A stretch of 64,000 nt of DNA from REEB76 sp049698775 (GCA_049698775.1 JBAVYM010000007.1:1-64000), one strand, 5' to 3'; counted from the first letter of the stretch, positions 51,382 through 61,100 are shown. Numbers and translations are program-made. The notes: a model not told the origin generated them from the letters alone.

Positions 51382-51900
51382 ATGTTGAAGCTTATGCGTA
51401 CCTTCGCCTTCGCCGGCGCCGCCGGTTTGCTCATGGCCGGCAATGCCTTTGCCGGTGCTTCGCCGCAGACCACGACCTTCCTGGTTTCCGCCCAGGTGAT
51501 CAAATCCTGCAATGTCACGGCCACCGCCCTGGCGTTCGGCAGCTACGATCCACTGCTGGCCACCAACACCACTGGTACATCCACGGTAAGCGTGCAGTGC
51601 ACCAAGACCACGGTTGCGGCCATCGCGCTCAACGGCGGGGTGAACGGCACCTTGGCACAGCGCATGATGAAGGACACTGTTTCCAGCAACACACTGAACT
51701 ATCAGCTCTACACCACATCCGGTAATACGGCAGTGTGGGGTGACGGCACCGGCGGTACCTCCACCCAGAGCTATACCAGCGCCAGCAATGCCACGGTGCA
51801 GCCTTTCACGGTGTACGGCACCATTACCTCGGGCCAGAACGTGACACCCAGCACCAGCAATACCTACCAGGACACCATCACCGTGACGGTGACGTTCTAA
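51382..51900 (+). CDS. Spore-coat-U domain pilin (archaic pilus subunit)
   Basis: 172 residues with a signal peptide (FAFAGAAGLLMAGNAFAG). SCPU domain: VSAQVIKSCNVTATALAFGSYDPL, then TSTVSVQCTK, and a closing TYQDTITVTVTF with the conserved beta-strand end. These proteins are the major subunits of Csu-type (archaic) chaperone-usher pili and assemble by donor-strand exchange. The first Cys pair is the typical disulfide. First gene of the operon. Confidence 0.9.
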   Translation: MLKLMRTFAFAGAAGLLMAGNAFAGASPQTTTFLVSAQVIKSCNVTATALAFGSYDPLLATNTTGTSTVSVQCTKTTVAAIALNGGVNGTLAQRMMKDTVSSNTLNYQLYTTSGNTAVWGDGTGGTSTQSYTSASNATVQPFTVYGTITSGQNVTPSTSNTYQDTITVTVTF

Positions 51901-51933
51901 GCGAGGACCTGTGGTAGCGTCCCGGACACAGTC

Positions 51934-52647
51934 ATGAAACTGCGTGGAATTCTTCTGGTTTTGGGCTTGGCTGCGCCTCTGTGGGCGCAGGCCGGATCCT
52001 TCCAGGTGAACCCCATCGGCTTGGCGCTGTCCGCCACGCACTCCACCGGAGTGGTAACGGTTACCAACAACAGCGACACCCCCACCGTGGTGCAGTTGCA
52101 AATCGTGGCGTGGTCGCAGGAGAACGGCAAGGACGTGTATACGCCCAGCCGCAATCTCCTCGCCACGCCGCCGATTTTCACGGTGCCGGCAGGCGGGCAA
52201 CAGACCGTGCGCTTGGGGCTCATGACCAAGCCGGATGCCAGGCGGGAAACCGCATACCGCTTGTTCCTGCAAGAAGTCCCGCCGCCCAAAACGCCTGGTA
52301 TTCAAGGTTTGCAGGTGCTGCTGCGTATCGGCATTCCGGTATTTGTGGAACCAGCGGTGGAAACCGCGCCCAAGTTGCAATGGACAGCAAGACGGCTCTC
52401 CGCCACCGAGGTGAGCGTAGAGGCCGTGAATGACGGCAGCGCCCACGCCCATATCGCAAAATTAACGTTGAGCAAACGCGTGAACGGCACACCGCTGGCC
52501 GAGGTTTTCGGCGGCTACGTGCTGCCTGGAAGGCACAACGACTGGACATTCAAACTGGCCGCGCCGCTCCCGGCCGGCGAGTCATTGCAAATCACCGCTG
52601 ATACCGACCGGGGCACGCTTCATGCACAACTGGTCCTGGGAAAGTAA
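51934..52647 (+). CDS. Periplasmic pilus chaperone (PapD/CsuC-like)
   Basis: 237 residues with signal peptide (LLVLGLAAPLWAQA). Two Ig-like domains: FQVNPIGLALSATHSTGVVTV, the conserved RLGLMTKPDARRETAYRLFLQEV stretch carrying the strand that guides subunits, and a second domain with WTARRLSATEVSVEAVNDG. Holds pilins and donates a strand. It precedes the usher. Confidence 0.9.
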   Translation: MKLRGILLVLGLAAPLWAQAGSFQVNPIGLALSATHSTGVVTVTNNSDTPTVVQLQIVAWSQENGKDVYTPSRNLLATPPIFTVPAGGQQTVRLGLMTKPDARRETAYRLFLQEVPPPKTPGIQGLQVLLRIGIPVFVEPAVETAPKLQWTARRLSATEVSVEAVNDGSAHAHIAKLTLSKRVNGTPLAEVFGGYVLPGRHNDWTFKLAAPLPAGESLQITADTDRGTLHAQLVLGK

Positions 52648-52740
52648 CGGCTCACTTCCGGCGGCGAATCGGTGTTTCGCAGGGGGAATTTTCGGCGCTG
52701 GCACCCAATCGGATAGTTTCCGGCCGTACTGGGTTGATCC

Positions 52741-55338
52741 GTGAACTCGCCGTTCCCAAATCGGGCACGCCGACATCACGGCGCGTTGAGGACAGGTCTG
52801 GCTGCCGGATTGCTGGTGCTCATTGCCATCATCCTGTTGTTGATTGCACACTACAACCCATATCCATCGGCCTCATCTGCCCGGCTCTCTTCGACTTTAA
52901 CGCCGGCCTCCGCAGCATCCGCGCCTGCGAACCCGGCACCGGGGCCGCCTGAAACAGCCGCGCTTCCGCGGCGGACGGGAGTGGCGCAACATTTCTATCC
53001 GGCTGCGCTTGTAACTCCGGCATCGTCCGCATCTGCCACAGCCAAGCCCCGACCCACGGCCAGCTCAAACACTCCGGCGGCATCGCCGCCAGCGGCAACG
53101 GCCGGGCCCGTCGAGCTGTTGCTGGACGTGCACATCAACCAGCAACCCTGGCACGAAACCGCTCTGTTCCTGGGCTTCGGCAGCACTCCGAACCGGGGCT
53201 TGTATGCAAAAGGCTCCGATCTGGAACGCTGGCGTCTGCGCCTGCCAGCAGGGCAAGCGTATGTGCATGGAGGAGAAAAATATTATTCTCTGGACGCAAT
53301 TCCCGGTCTCATGAACCGGGTGGATCCGTCCACTCAAAGCCTGTGGATCACAGCGCCAGCGAGTGCCTTCACCGGCACCGTCGTGGATGGCCTGTTTCTG
53401 AGCAATCCCCAACCGCAGCACACGCCTTTCGGCGGCTTCCTGAACTACGATTTTCTCGGCACCCGGAATACCGGGCTCACTTCGGTAAACGGTTTGTTTG
53501 AAACCGGCGTCTTCAACGACTGGGGTGTGGGCACCAGCACGTTTCTGGGTCAGGACATCAGTCATCCCCATAGCCAGTGGACCCGGCTGGATACCACGTG
53601 GACGCATGACGATCCCGACACCATGACCACGCTGCAACTGGGTGACAGCATCACCGACGGCGGCATGACCGGACTCGCGGTGCGCATGGGCGGTATCGAG
53701 TACGGCACCAATTTTTCCACCCAGCCCTATTTCGTTACCTTCCCGCTGCCTACGATCGGTGGCCAGGCGGCGCTGCCCTCCACCGCCCAGTTGTACGTGA
53801 ACGGCATCCTCAAGAGCACTCAGCAGATACCGCCCGGTCCGTTCACCGTACCGGCGGTACCAGTGGTCACGGGCGCGGGTCAAGCGACCGTGGTGGTGCA
53901 GGACATGCTCGGGCGCCAACAGGTGATCAGTGCGCCCTTCTATGCCACCTCCAACCTGTTGAAGCAAGGATTAAATGATTATTCCTTCTCGGTGGGCGAA
54001 CTGCGCAACAACTACGGCCTGGAGAGCAACGACTACGGTCCATTCGCCGCCACCGGTGTGTTCCGCCACGGTTTTAGCGGCGATTTCACCGGCGAACTGC
54101 GCGGTGAGGCTTCGCCCGGTCTGCAGGACGCGAGTCTCGGCGGCACCTACGCCACGCCTGTACTCGGCGCCGTGAATGGCGCGGTGGCTGCCAGTCACAG
54201 CACGCTTGGCGATGGCGTCTTGGGCTTGGTGAGCTTTCAGAACCAATGGCAGATTTTCAGCGCCGGCGCCAATGTACAACTGGCGAGTCCCCGGTTCACC
54301 GAGCTTGGGTACGACGGTCTGCCGGTGCCTCACAAACAGATCACCGCTGACGTGGGCGCGTTCTTCGGCCGCAACGGCTCGGTCTCGCTCACTTATCTTG
54401 ATCAGGACAGTCCGCTGTTTGGCCATGTGCGGCTGGTGACCGCAAGTTACAGTGTGTCCACACTGCAAAACGGTTTTTTCAGCATCAATGCTTACCACAC
54501 GCTCAGCGGCGCCAGCAATAATGGCGTAGTAGTAATGTTCACCCTGCCCTTCGGCGAACGCAGCAATGTCAGCATGGGCGTGCAGCGGCAGAACAACGTT
54601 GACCAGGCCATTGCCCAAGTGCAGGAGAGTCTGCCCGCCGGCACCGGCAGCGGCTACCGTGTAAGCGCCGAAGTGGGTCCGGATGCCGTGAATCAGGCGG
54701 AATACGACTACCAGAACAGCGTGGGCACCTACCGCGTCGGCGCGATGAATGCAGCCGGACAGACCATCTACCAGGGCGAAGCCAGCGGCGCGCTGGCGTT
54801 CCTCGGCGAGAGCGTGTTCTCCACGCGCCAGATCACCAGCTCCTTCGGTTTGGTGCAGGTGCCGGGCATCCCCAACGTCACCGTATATGCGGACAACCAG
54901 CCGGTGGCCGTCACCGACAGTAACGGCGACGCGCTGCTGCCGGTGCTGCGGCCCTATGAGAACAACCCGATCAGCCTGGATGCGGAAAGCCTGCCGCTGA
55001 GCGCCCAAGTGAACACGCTCAACGCCAACGCCGTGCCCCGCTATCGTAGCGGCGTGGTGGTGAAATTCCCCATCACGTCCAGCCGCGGCGCTACGTTCAC
55101 CGTCAAATTGCCAAACGGCCAATTGTTGCCTGCCGGGGCTGTGATGCATATCGTGGGCCAAACCCAAAGTTTCCCCGTAGGCTTGGACGGCGAGGCGTAT
55201 GTTACCGGCCTTGAATCCCACAACGTGGTGGTAGCAAGCTGGGATAATCAAAGCTGCCGGCTCAGCATCGCCATGCCGATTACCAAGGACCCGCTGCCGG
55301 ATCTGGGAACCTTCATTTGCAAACTGGTGTCGCCATGA
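52741..55338 (+). CDS. Outer-membrane pilus usher with an N-terminal membrane-anchor extension
   Basis: 865 residues from a GTG at 52741. From about residue 124 it is an ordinary FimD/CsuD-type usher: N-terminal chaperone-binding domain (VELLLDVHINQQPW), beta-barrel, plug, and C-terminal domains, ending with VVASWDNQSCRLSIAMPI. Ahead of this is an unusual 120-residue part: basic start, a hydrophobic helix (about 19-37, LAAGLLVLIAIILLLIAHYN) and an Ala/Ser/Pro/Thr-rich linker. A plain signal peptide would not need that linker. The start could be downstream, but the hydrophobic helix is the only secretion signal in the frame. Confidence 0.85.
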   Translation: MNSPFPNRARRHHGALRTGLAAGLLVLIAIILLLIAHYNPYPSASSARLSSTLTPASAASAPANPAPGPPETAALPRRTGVAQHFYPAALVTPASSASATAKPRPTASSNTPAASPPAATAGPVELLLDVHINQQPWHETALFLGFGSTPNRGLYAKGSDLERWRLRLPAGQAYVHGGEKYYSLDAIPGLMNRVDPSTQSLWITAPASAFTGTVVDGLFLSNPQPQHTPFGGFLNYDFLGTRNTGLTSVNGLFETGVFNDWGVGTSTFLGQDISHPHSQWTRLDTTWTHDDPDTMTTLQLGDSITDGGMTGLAVRMGGIEYGTNFSTQPYFVTFPLPTIGGQAALPSTAQLYVNGILKSTQQIPPGPFTVPAVPVVTGAGQATVVVQDMLGRQQVISAPFYATSNLLKQGLNDYSFSVGELRNNYGLESNDYGPFAATGVFRHGFSGDFTGELRGEASPGLQDASLGGTYATPVLGAVNGAVAASHSTLGDGVLGLVSFQNQWQIFSAGANVQLASPRFTELGYDGLPVPHKQITADVGAFFGRNGSVSLTYLDQDSPLFGHVRLVTASYSVSTLQNGFFSINAYHTLSGASNNGVVVMFTLPFGERSNVSMGVQRQNNVDQAIAQVQESLPAGTGSGYRVSAEVGPDAVNQAEYDYQNSVGTYRVGAMNAAGQTIYQGEASGALAFLGESVFSTRQITSSFGLVQVPGIPNVTVYADNQPVAVTDSNGDALLPVLRPYENNPISLDAESLPLSAQVNTLNANAVPRYRSGVVVKFPITSSRGATFTVKLPNGQLLPAGAVMHIVGQTQSFPVGLDGEAYVTGLESHNVVVASWDNQSCRLSIAMPITKDPLPDLGTFICKLVSP

Positions 55339-55868
55339 ATAATGCACTTGTCCGATTAAAAACTTTCCTACGGCTTCGTGCGCAACGACCGCGGTGGAAA
55401 TTATTCTGGATCGCGGCCTTAGGCGGTGCCGGCTTATTGCTGGCATCCGGAACCACCTATGCGGCTCCCAATTGCACCATCTCTTCTACGGCTGTGGCGT
55501 TCGGCTCTTATGACCCTTTGAATGCCGCTGCCACTGCCGGTACCGGTACCCTTGGATTCGTGTGCTCAGGGGGCGTTGGTGCGGGTGTTACCTACTCGAT
55601 TGCGCTTAGCACAGGCAGCAGCGGCTCCTATGCCACGCGCACCATGACAAACGGCGCGAACATACTGAACTACAACCTGTATAGCACAGCGACCTACACG
55701 TCAATATGGGGTAATGGCAATGTAGGTACTGTCGTAGTCTCGGCCTCTCTCACGAGAGCCCAGGCACGAGCCGGCGTGACAATTACCGTATATGGCACCA
55801 TCCCCGCGCAACAGAATGTTGTTCCCGGCAGTTACAGCGATAGCATCACGGCGACAGTAACGTTCTGA
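55335..55868 (+). CDS. Spore-coat-U domain pilin or tip protein
   Basis: 177 residues, ATG 55335 overlapping the usher stop (ATGA). Signal peptide has a long basic n-region, hydrophobic core LFWIAALGGAGLLLASGTTYAA. SCPU domain: NCTISSTAVAFGSYDPLNAA, TGTLGFVCSGGV, and the end SYSDSITATVTF. It is close to the first pilin in the same fold and may be the tip or a minor subunit. Last gene of the pilus operon. Confidence 0.88.
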   Translation: MNNALVRLKTFLRLRAQRPRWKLFWIAALGGAGLLLASGTTYAAPNCTISSTAVAFGSYDPLNAAATAGTGTLGFVCSGGVGAGVTYSIALSTGSSGSYATRTMTNGANILNYNLYSTATYTSIWGNGNVGTVVVSASLTRAQARAGVTITVYGTIPAQQNVVPGSYSDSITATVTF

Positions 55869-55990
55869 CAATTGCTCTCACGGCGTGTTTGATCTGGTTC
55901 AATTTGCGAGTGAGCGTATTCCGTCCAATGCCGAGCCGGCGGCAGACGTTTCGCAGTTCGCGCACGTCAAAAGCCGTCGCGCTGTATGAC
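55869..55990 (-). pseudogene. Remnant of an NtrC-family Fis-type HTH
   Basis: The minus strand encodes VRELRNVCRRLGIGRNTLTRKLNQ, which matches the C-terminal Fis DNA-binding helix of the NtrC gene at 61101 (GIGRNTLTRKL is identical in both). No preceding receiver or AAA domain is present and the rest of the minus frame crosses the response regulator gene, so only the tail of an enhancer-binding protein survives. Confidence 0.65.
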
Positions 55991-56089
55991 AATGCTCCTG
56001 CAGGCAAGCCGTCAGGCTCTATACTGACAACGTGCATTCCTGCTTCCCCAACGCGGATAACGGCGCAGGCGACAAACGAGGTGCAAGGT

Positions 56090-56734
56090 ATGCTCAAAAT
56101 TGTAATCGCGGATGACCACGCGCTGTTCCGGGCGGGCGTGGTCAAGCTGCTGCAAGGTATGCCGGAGGTGCAGGTGGCGGCGGAAGCATCCAGCGGACGG
56201 CAAGCGGTGGAACTGGCCGCCGCGCTGCATCCCGACATCGTGATCATGGACCTCGCCATGGGTGACCTGAACGGCCTGGATGCCACCGCGCAGATTCACG
56301 CGCAGCACGCCGATATCCGGGTGATCATTCTGTCCATGTACGCGAACGAGGAATACGTGCACGAAGCGCTGGGTGCGGGCGCTTCCGCCTACGTGCTGAA
56401 GGAAGCCACGCCCGACGAGCTCAAGCTCGCCATCGAAGCCGTAGCGCGCGGCGGCACGTTCCTGAGCGCCACCGTATCGCGCCAAGTCATCGAGGAATAT
56501 GCCGGCCAGGCCGCCGGAAAATCTGGGCACACGCCGCACCTGACTCCCAGGCAAAAGCAGATCCTGCATTTGATTTCGGAAGGCAAGAACGTCAAGGAAA
56601 TCGCCTTTGAACTCAAAGTAAGCGTCAAAACCGTCGAGAGTCATCGCGCGGTATTGATGCAACGTCTGGGCATCCCCAACGCCGCGGCGCTCATCCGTTA
56701 CGCCGCGCGCCTGTCGCCGCTCTCGAACAAATAG
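56090..56734 (+). CDS. NarL/FixJ-family response regulator
   Basis: 214 residues from ATG 56090 (MLKIVIADDHALFRAG). Receiver with Asp54 (DIVIMDLAMGDLNG) and Lys in AYVLKEATPDEL; C-terminal LuxR-type HTH (LTPRQKQILHLISEGKNVKEIAFELKVSVKTVESH). Probable partner of the NarX-type kinase at 57322. It follows the pilus operon in the same direction at 222 bp and is likely to control pili or the pilin-like gene. Confidence 0.92.
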   Translation: MLKIVIADDHALFRAGVVKLLQGMPEVQVAAEASSGRQAVELAAALHPDIVIMDLAMGDLNGLDATAQIHAQHADIRVIILSMYANEEYVHEALGAGASAYVLKEATPDELKLAIEAVARGGTFLSATVSRQVIEEYAGQAAGKSGHTPHLTPRQKQILHLISEGKNVKEIAFELKVSVKTVESHRAVLMQRLGIPNAAALIRYAARLSPLSNK

Positions 56735-56761
56735 GCGCGCCGTCATGCGGCGCAACCGGCT

Positions 56762-57133
56762 TCAATAGTTGATGGTGAGCATGAACGGGGTGGCGACGAC
56801 GCCCGCCAAGCGGCGGTGTGCAACGGATTCTGCCCACGCGTACAGCGGTATCACCCGGGTGACGTTGTTACCAACGCCGTTGAGCGTGGCGATGGCGGTC
56901 TGTGGATCAGTGCTGGAACTGAGACTGACGGAATAGCCGGTGTTTCTGGAGCAGTTCACAGCGAGAGACCCCCTGACCAGCGCCAGTTCCGGCGTGGCGA
57001 TGCGGCATGCGTTGAGCACGCGCACGGAGACCACAAACTGTCCGCTCAAGTGGTTCGCCACAGCAGCAGACGAGGTCAAGACGAGCCCCGCTCCCAAGAC
57101 CGCAACTGACAGGAAATGTACTGAGCGCGACAT
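56762..57133 (-). CDS. Small secreted spore-coat-U-like protein
   Basis: 123 residues from ATG 57133, with signal peptide (VAVLGAGLVLTSSAAVANH). It shares the pattern of the pilins: QFVVSVRVLNACRIATPEL, GSLAVNCSRNTGYSVSLSS, a shorter middle and a closing LTINY. No donor-strand region can be proved. Possibly a minor subunit or regulator of pilus assembly. It faces the response regulator (27 bp convergent gap) and is divergent from the kinase. Confidence 0.7.
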   Translation of the reverse strand: MSRSVHFLSVAVLGAGLVLTSSAAVANHLSGQFVVSVRVLNACRIATPELALVRGSLAVNCSRNTGYSVSLSSSTDPQTAIATLNGVGNNVTRVIPLYAWAESVAHRRLAGVVATPFMLTINY

Positions 57134-57321
57134 GCTGCACTTATAGCAGGCGGTTCCGGCCCGCACCGTGAGGCAATCCCCGGAACAGGCTAGGAGTTAT
57201 TCCGGGAGCGCTTTGGGGGATCCGGCTCATCCCGGTGCGGAATTGTCACGCACCGATGCCCGGCGCGCGGGATGCTAACCTAGCGGCTGCGTTTGAGGCG
57301 GAATGGCTGGAAAACACCAAG

Positions 57322-60300
57322 ATGCAACTGATCTGGCCTGCAAGTCTGCGCGCCCGGCTGGCGGTGCTGGTGGTGATCTGCACGCTGCCGGCCGTGGCAG
57401 TGATGAGCTATACGGCGGTCGAGCGCTATGACACCGCACGCAGCTATGCCTACGGCATCAGCAATCTGGCCGCTAATGGCGTGCTGAGCCGTTATCAGGA
57501 TCTGCTATCGCGCAGCCGCGACGTGCTGTCGGTGATGGCGGGGCTGCCTGCCGTGAACGCACCGGCGCCAGCGTGCGACCGGGCGCTGGCGGCGCTGCGC
57601 GCCCGAATGCCGCTGTACGCCAATCTGGCCGTAGTGTCGCTGGACGGCGAATTCCGTTGCAGCGCCGTGCCGTTTACCGGCACCTTCAACGCCAGCCATC
57701 GCGGCTGGTTCCAGCGCGTGCTGGCTACGCAGCGTTTCGCCAGCGGAGTGATTTCCCGCGGCTTTATCAGTCATCGCAGTCTGCTAGTGTTTTCCGCACC
57801 GCATTTCGATGCCCAAAGCCGGCTCATCGGCACGCTGAACGCGGTGATCTCGCCCGAGGTGCTGGAACCCCCGACCAATCAAACTCTCCTGACGCGCTAC
57901 GGCGAAATCGCGCTGTTCAGCCGTGACGGCACGCTGCTGATGCGCTATCCGGACAAAGGGGAGTTCGTCGGCAGCGACCAGTCGCATAGTCCGCTGTTCC
58001 AGGCGCTGCTGGCTGCGTCCAACGCCCAGCGCCACTCACTGCCCGGAATTGACGGCCAGCGGCGAATTTATTCGCTGCGCCGCGTCAATACCGATGTGCC
58101 GCAGGACGCGCTGTACATCGCGAGCGGCATAGGCCGAGCCGTGTTGCAGAAAACCGCGTTTCTGCCGCTCGCGCGGGATCTGGTCATTGTCGCGCTGATT
58201 GCGGTATTCATCGTCCTGTGCGCCTGGTGGTTCATCGGCGCATTCGTGACCGGCGGCCTGCGGCCGGTATTGCGAGCCCTGCAGTACATCGGCACGGGCG
58301 ATTTGAGCGCGCGCACCGGCTTCGGCGACCGACGCGGCGAGCTGGGCGTCATCGCCCGCGGCGTGGATGGCATGGCGGAGAACCTGCAGGCGCGCGTTGC
58401 GGACCAGCAGCTCGCCGAACAACGCTATGCGGAGCTGATCGAACAGGCGGTGGAAGGCGTTACCGTGCGGCGCGCGACCGGCGAATACGTGCTGGTCAAC
58501 AAAGCCTTCTGCAACATGCTGGGGTACAGTCGCGAACAACTGCTGCACATGCGCATTACCGATGTGATTGAATCCTCGGAACAGCGCGGCCACCGGCTCA
58601 AGCCGGGCGAATCGGCGCGCTTCGAATCATGGATGTACCACAAGGACGGCCATCGGGTGTTCGTGGAAGCGAGTTCCTTGCGGCTGGCCAACGGTGACAT
58701 CCAGTCCGTGCAGCGCGACATTGGCGAGCGGATCGAGACGCGGCGCAAGCTCGAGGACAGCGAGCGCCATTACCGCGAACTGGTGGAACAAGCCATCGTG
58801 GGTATTCTGACGCGCCGGCCGACGGGAGAAATCCTGTTCGTGAACGAAGCGCTCTGCCGCATGACCGGTTACAACCGCGCGGAGCTGGTTGGTATGCACA
58901 TCAGCCGGCTGGTGAACGCCTCGGACGCCGAAGCCATCCGTCGCGTCGGGCAGGTGACGGAAGGCGAAACCGTGAGCTTCCAGTCCCGCCTGCGGCACAA
59001 GGACGGCAGCATTATTCACGAGGAGCTGAGCGCGCGGCGTCTCGAAAACGGCAACATCCAGGTCATCATCAATGACATCACCGCGCGCGTGACGGCCGAG
59101 CAGCGGCTCACGGACGAGCGCGATTTCGTGTTCCACGTGCTCGACGCCCTGCCCGGGGGTTTTTACGTGTTCAACTCCCAGGGACAATTCCTGCGCTGGA
59201 ACCAGCAACTGGAGGAAATCACGGGTTACGGCATGGAAGAAATGAAACGCATCACGTCCGCCGATATCGTGCCGCCGGACCGGCGCGCCACTCACGCGCG
59301 GCTGGTTGGGGAAATTCTGAGCGGCGCGGACATGCAAGGTGAAACGGAACTCTACTGCAAGGACGGCGCGCGTATTCCGTATTACTACGTGGCGCGCCAC
59401 TTTCACTGGCGGGGCCAGGATTGCGTGGTTGGCATAGGCGTGGACATCAGTGCCCGTAAACAGGCAGAGGCGCATCTTCAAGAGCAACAGCAGTTGCTCA
59501 GCGAGACGATCAACAGCCTGCCGGGCCTGTTTTCCCTGTCCACCAACCAGGGCCATTTCCTGATGTGGAATCGCCATCTCGAACAGCTTTCCGGTTACTC
59601 CGCGGAGGAACTTGGCAACCTGAAGCCGCTCGCTCTTATCGCACCGGAGCAACGAGCACTGCTCGCCAAACACATCGCCGAGGTATTCAGCCGCGGCGAG
59701 TCCAGCGTCGAGGCGGACTTTGTGTGCCGCGACGGCCGCCGCATTCCGCATTATTTCATTGGCCGGCGCCTGACGTGGCGCGGCCAGCCCTGTGTGGCGG
59801 GCGTGGCTCTGGATATCAGTACACGCCGTGAAGCCGAGCAGCGCGCACAAATCTATCTGGAGGAACTGCAACAACTTTCCAAGCGCCTGCTGGATATCCA
59901 GGAGGACGAGCGCAGGCAGATCGCGCGCGAACTGCACGACGAATTGGGCCAGGGGCTGAGCGCCGCTTTGCTGAACCTGGAAGACTTGGCGAGCCAGGTC
60001 AGTTCAGCTGGCTTGGCCGCGCAAATTGACCGGACCTCCGCCATCCTCGTCGAGCTCACGCAGCAGGTACGGACGCTGTCGCTGAATATGCGCCCATCGG
60101 TGCTGGACGATCTGGGGCTGGCGGCGGCGGTGCGCTGGTATCTGCGCGAGCGGGTGGAGACCACGGGCCTGAAAGTGGTACTGGACATTGATAAATCCCT
60201 GCCGCGGTTGGCGCCGTTGATTGAAACCACTTGTTTCCGGGTTTTGCAAAGCGCGCTTACCAATGTGTTGCGGCACGCACAGGCGCAGCGGGTCGAGGTC

Positions 60301-60513
60301 GGCTTGCAGCAAGCAGGCGCCGAGTTGGTGTTCACCCTCCACGACGACGGCCGTGGTTTCGACGTAAAGGCGGCGCGCCGCAATGCACTCGCCGGCAAAA
60401 GTTTCGGCCTGCTCGGCATGGAAGAGCGGGTGCGCTTGGCCGGCGGCCGGCTTGAAATCAGCTCGAACCGGCAGGACGGCACGCGCCTGCGCATAACGTT
60501 GCCTCTGGCTTGA
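57322..60513 (+). CDS. NarX-type histidine kinase with Cache and four PAS domains
   Basis: About 1063 residues from ATG 57322; an in-frame start at 57235 would add 29 residues with no membrane role. Layout: TM1 (about 12-30), periplasmic Cache-like sensor (35-275), TM2 (about 288-308), HAMP (310-360), PAS1 (365-480), PAS2 (485-605), PAS3 (615-735), PAS4 (745-860), HisKA_3 dimer with His872 in IARELHDELGQ, and HATPase with NVLRHAQAQRVEV, DDGRGFD and GLLGMEERV. The HisKA_3/HATPase pair matches NarL-type regulators, so the partner is probably the regulator at 56090. The ligand is unknown. Confidence 0.9.
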   Translation: MQLIWPASLRARLAVLVVICTLPAVAVMSYTAVERYDTARSYAYGISNLAANGVLSRYQDLLSRSRDVLSVMAGLPAVNAPAPACDRALAALRARMPLYANLAVVSLDGEFRCSAVPFTGTFNASHRGWFQRVLATQRFASGVISRGFISHRSLLVFSAPHFDAQSRLIGTLNAVISPEVLEPPTNQTLLTRYGEIALFSRDGTLLMRYPDKGEFVGSDQSHSPLFQALLAASNAQRHSLPGIDGQRRIYSLRRVNTDVPQDALYIASGIGRAVLQKTAFLPLARDLVIVALIAVFIVLCAWWFIGAFVTGGLRPVLRALQYIGTGDLSARTGFGDRRGELGVIARGVDGMAENLQARVADQQLAEQRYAELIEQAVEGVTVRRATGEYVLVNKAFCNMLGYSREQLLHMRITDVIESSEQRGHRLKPGESARFESWMYHKDGHRVFVEASSLRLANGDIQSVQRDIGERIETRRKLEDSERHYRELVEQAIVGILTRRPTGEILFVNEALCRMTGYNRAELVGMHISRLVNASDAEAIRRVGQVTEGETVSFQSRLRHKDGSIIHEELSARRLENGNIQVIINDITARVTAEQRLTDERDFVFHVLDALPGGFYVFNSQGQFLRWNQQLEEITGYGMEEMKRITSADIVPPDRRATHARLVGEILSGADMQGETELYCKDGARIPYYYVARHFHWRGQDCVVGIGVDISARKQAEAHLQEQQQLLSETINSLPGLFSLSTNQGHFLMWNRHLEQLSGYSAEELGNLKPLALIAPEQRALLAKHIAEVFSRGESSVEADFVCRDGRRIPHYFIGRRLTWRGQPCVAGVALDISTRREAEQRAQIYLEELQQLSKRLLDIQEDERRQIARELHDELGQGLSAALLNLEDLASQVSSAGLAAQIDRTSAILVELTQQVRTLSLNMRPSVLDDLGLAAAVRWYLRERVETTGLKVVLDIDKSLPRLAPLIETTCFRVLQSALTNVLRHAQAQRVEVGLQQAGAELVFTLHDDGRGFDVKAARRNALAGKSFGLLGMEERVRLAGGRLEISSNRQDGTRLRITLPLA

Positions 60514-60713
60514 AAGCTTCCCGGGACACTCGCAGGCGGGCAAAAAATCTTCCCGCCTGGCCCTCATGGGTGTCGCGGTCTGTCAGGCTTTTTCACGGGA
60601 AAAATCAGGAATTTTCTGATAACACCCAGCCGCGTATAGGTTGATGCTTGGCCCAAGCGTAGCGGAACCTGGCCGCAGTACCGGCGAAGATGGCAAGAGC
60701 AGGGGGTATCGCA

Positions 60714-61073
60714 ATGCGCGTGCTGCTGGTGGATGACAATGACTTGTTCCTGGATACGCTGGCCGGGCAGTTGGCGCGGAACAGCGATATTGCGATGGTG
60801 GGCCGCGCGCGCAAGAGCCGCGACGGTTTGCGGCTGGCGGAGGAACTCAAACCGGATGTGGTGATTGTGGATTTGTGCATGCCGGACATGGATGGCCTGG
60901 AGCTGACGCAGCGGCTGAAAAGCCAGGCGCAGCCGCCGCGGGTGGTGATTCTTTCCCTGTACACCGAGTCCGAATACCGGGAGCGCGCGCGGCAAGTCGG
61001 CGCGGACGCCTATCTCGCAAAAAGTGCCGTACACGCCGATCTGGTCCCGCTGCTGTGCGCGCTGTGCAAATGA
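60714..61073 (+). CDS. Stand-alone receiver-domain protein (CheY-like)
   Basis: 119 residues from ATG 60714. Receiver only: LLVDDNDLF, Asp53 in DVVIVDLCMPDMDG, and Lys in AYLAKSAVHADL. No output domain. AGGGGGT precedes the ATG. It follows the kinase at 200 bp in the same direction and could take phosphate from it or act as a phosphate sink. Confidence 0.85.
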   Translation: MRVLLVDDNDLFLDTLAGQLARNSDIAMVGRARKSRDGLRLAEELKPDVVIVDLCMPDMDGLELTQRLKSQAQPPRVVILSLYTESEYRERARQVGADAYLAKSAVHADLVPLLCALCK

Positions 61074-61100
61074 CCGGACGGCCACCAACGGTTTGGCGGA

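Noticed and set aside
53971..55446. Minus-strand open frame of 491 codons antisense to the usher
   Set aside because: Composition is biased and shows no domain; the usher on the other strand is clear.
55846..56286. A full minus-strand gene at the NtrC remnant
   Set aside because: Most of the frame is antisense to the response regulator; only the Fis helix at its end has similarity.
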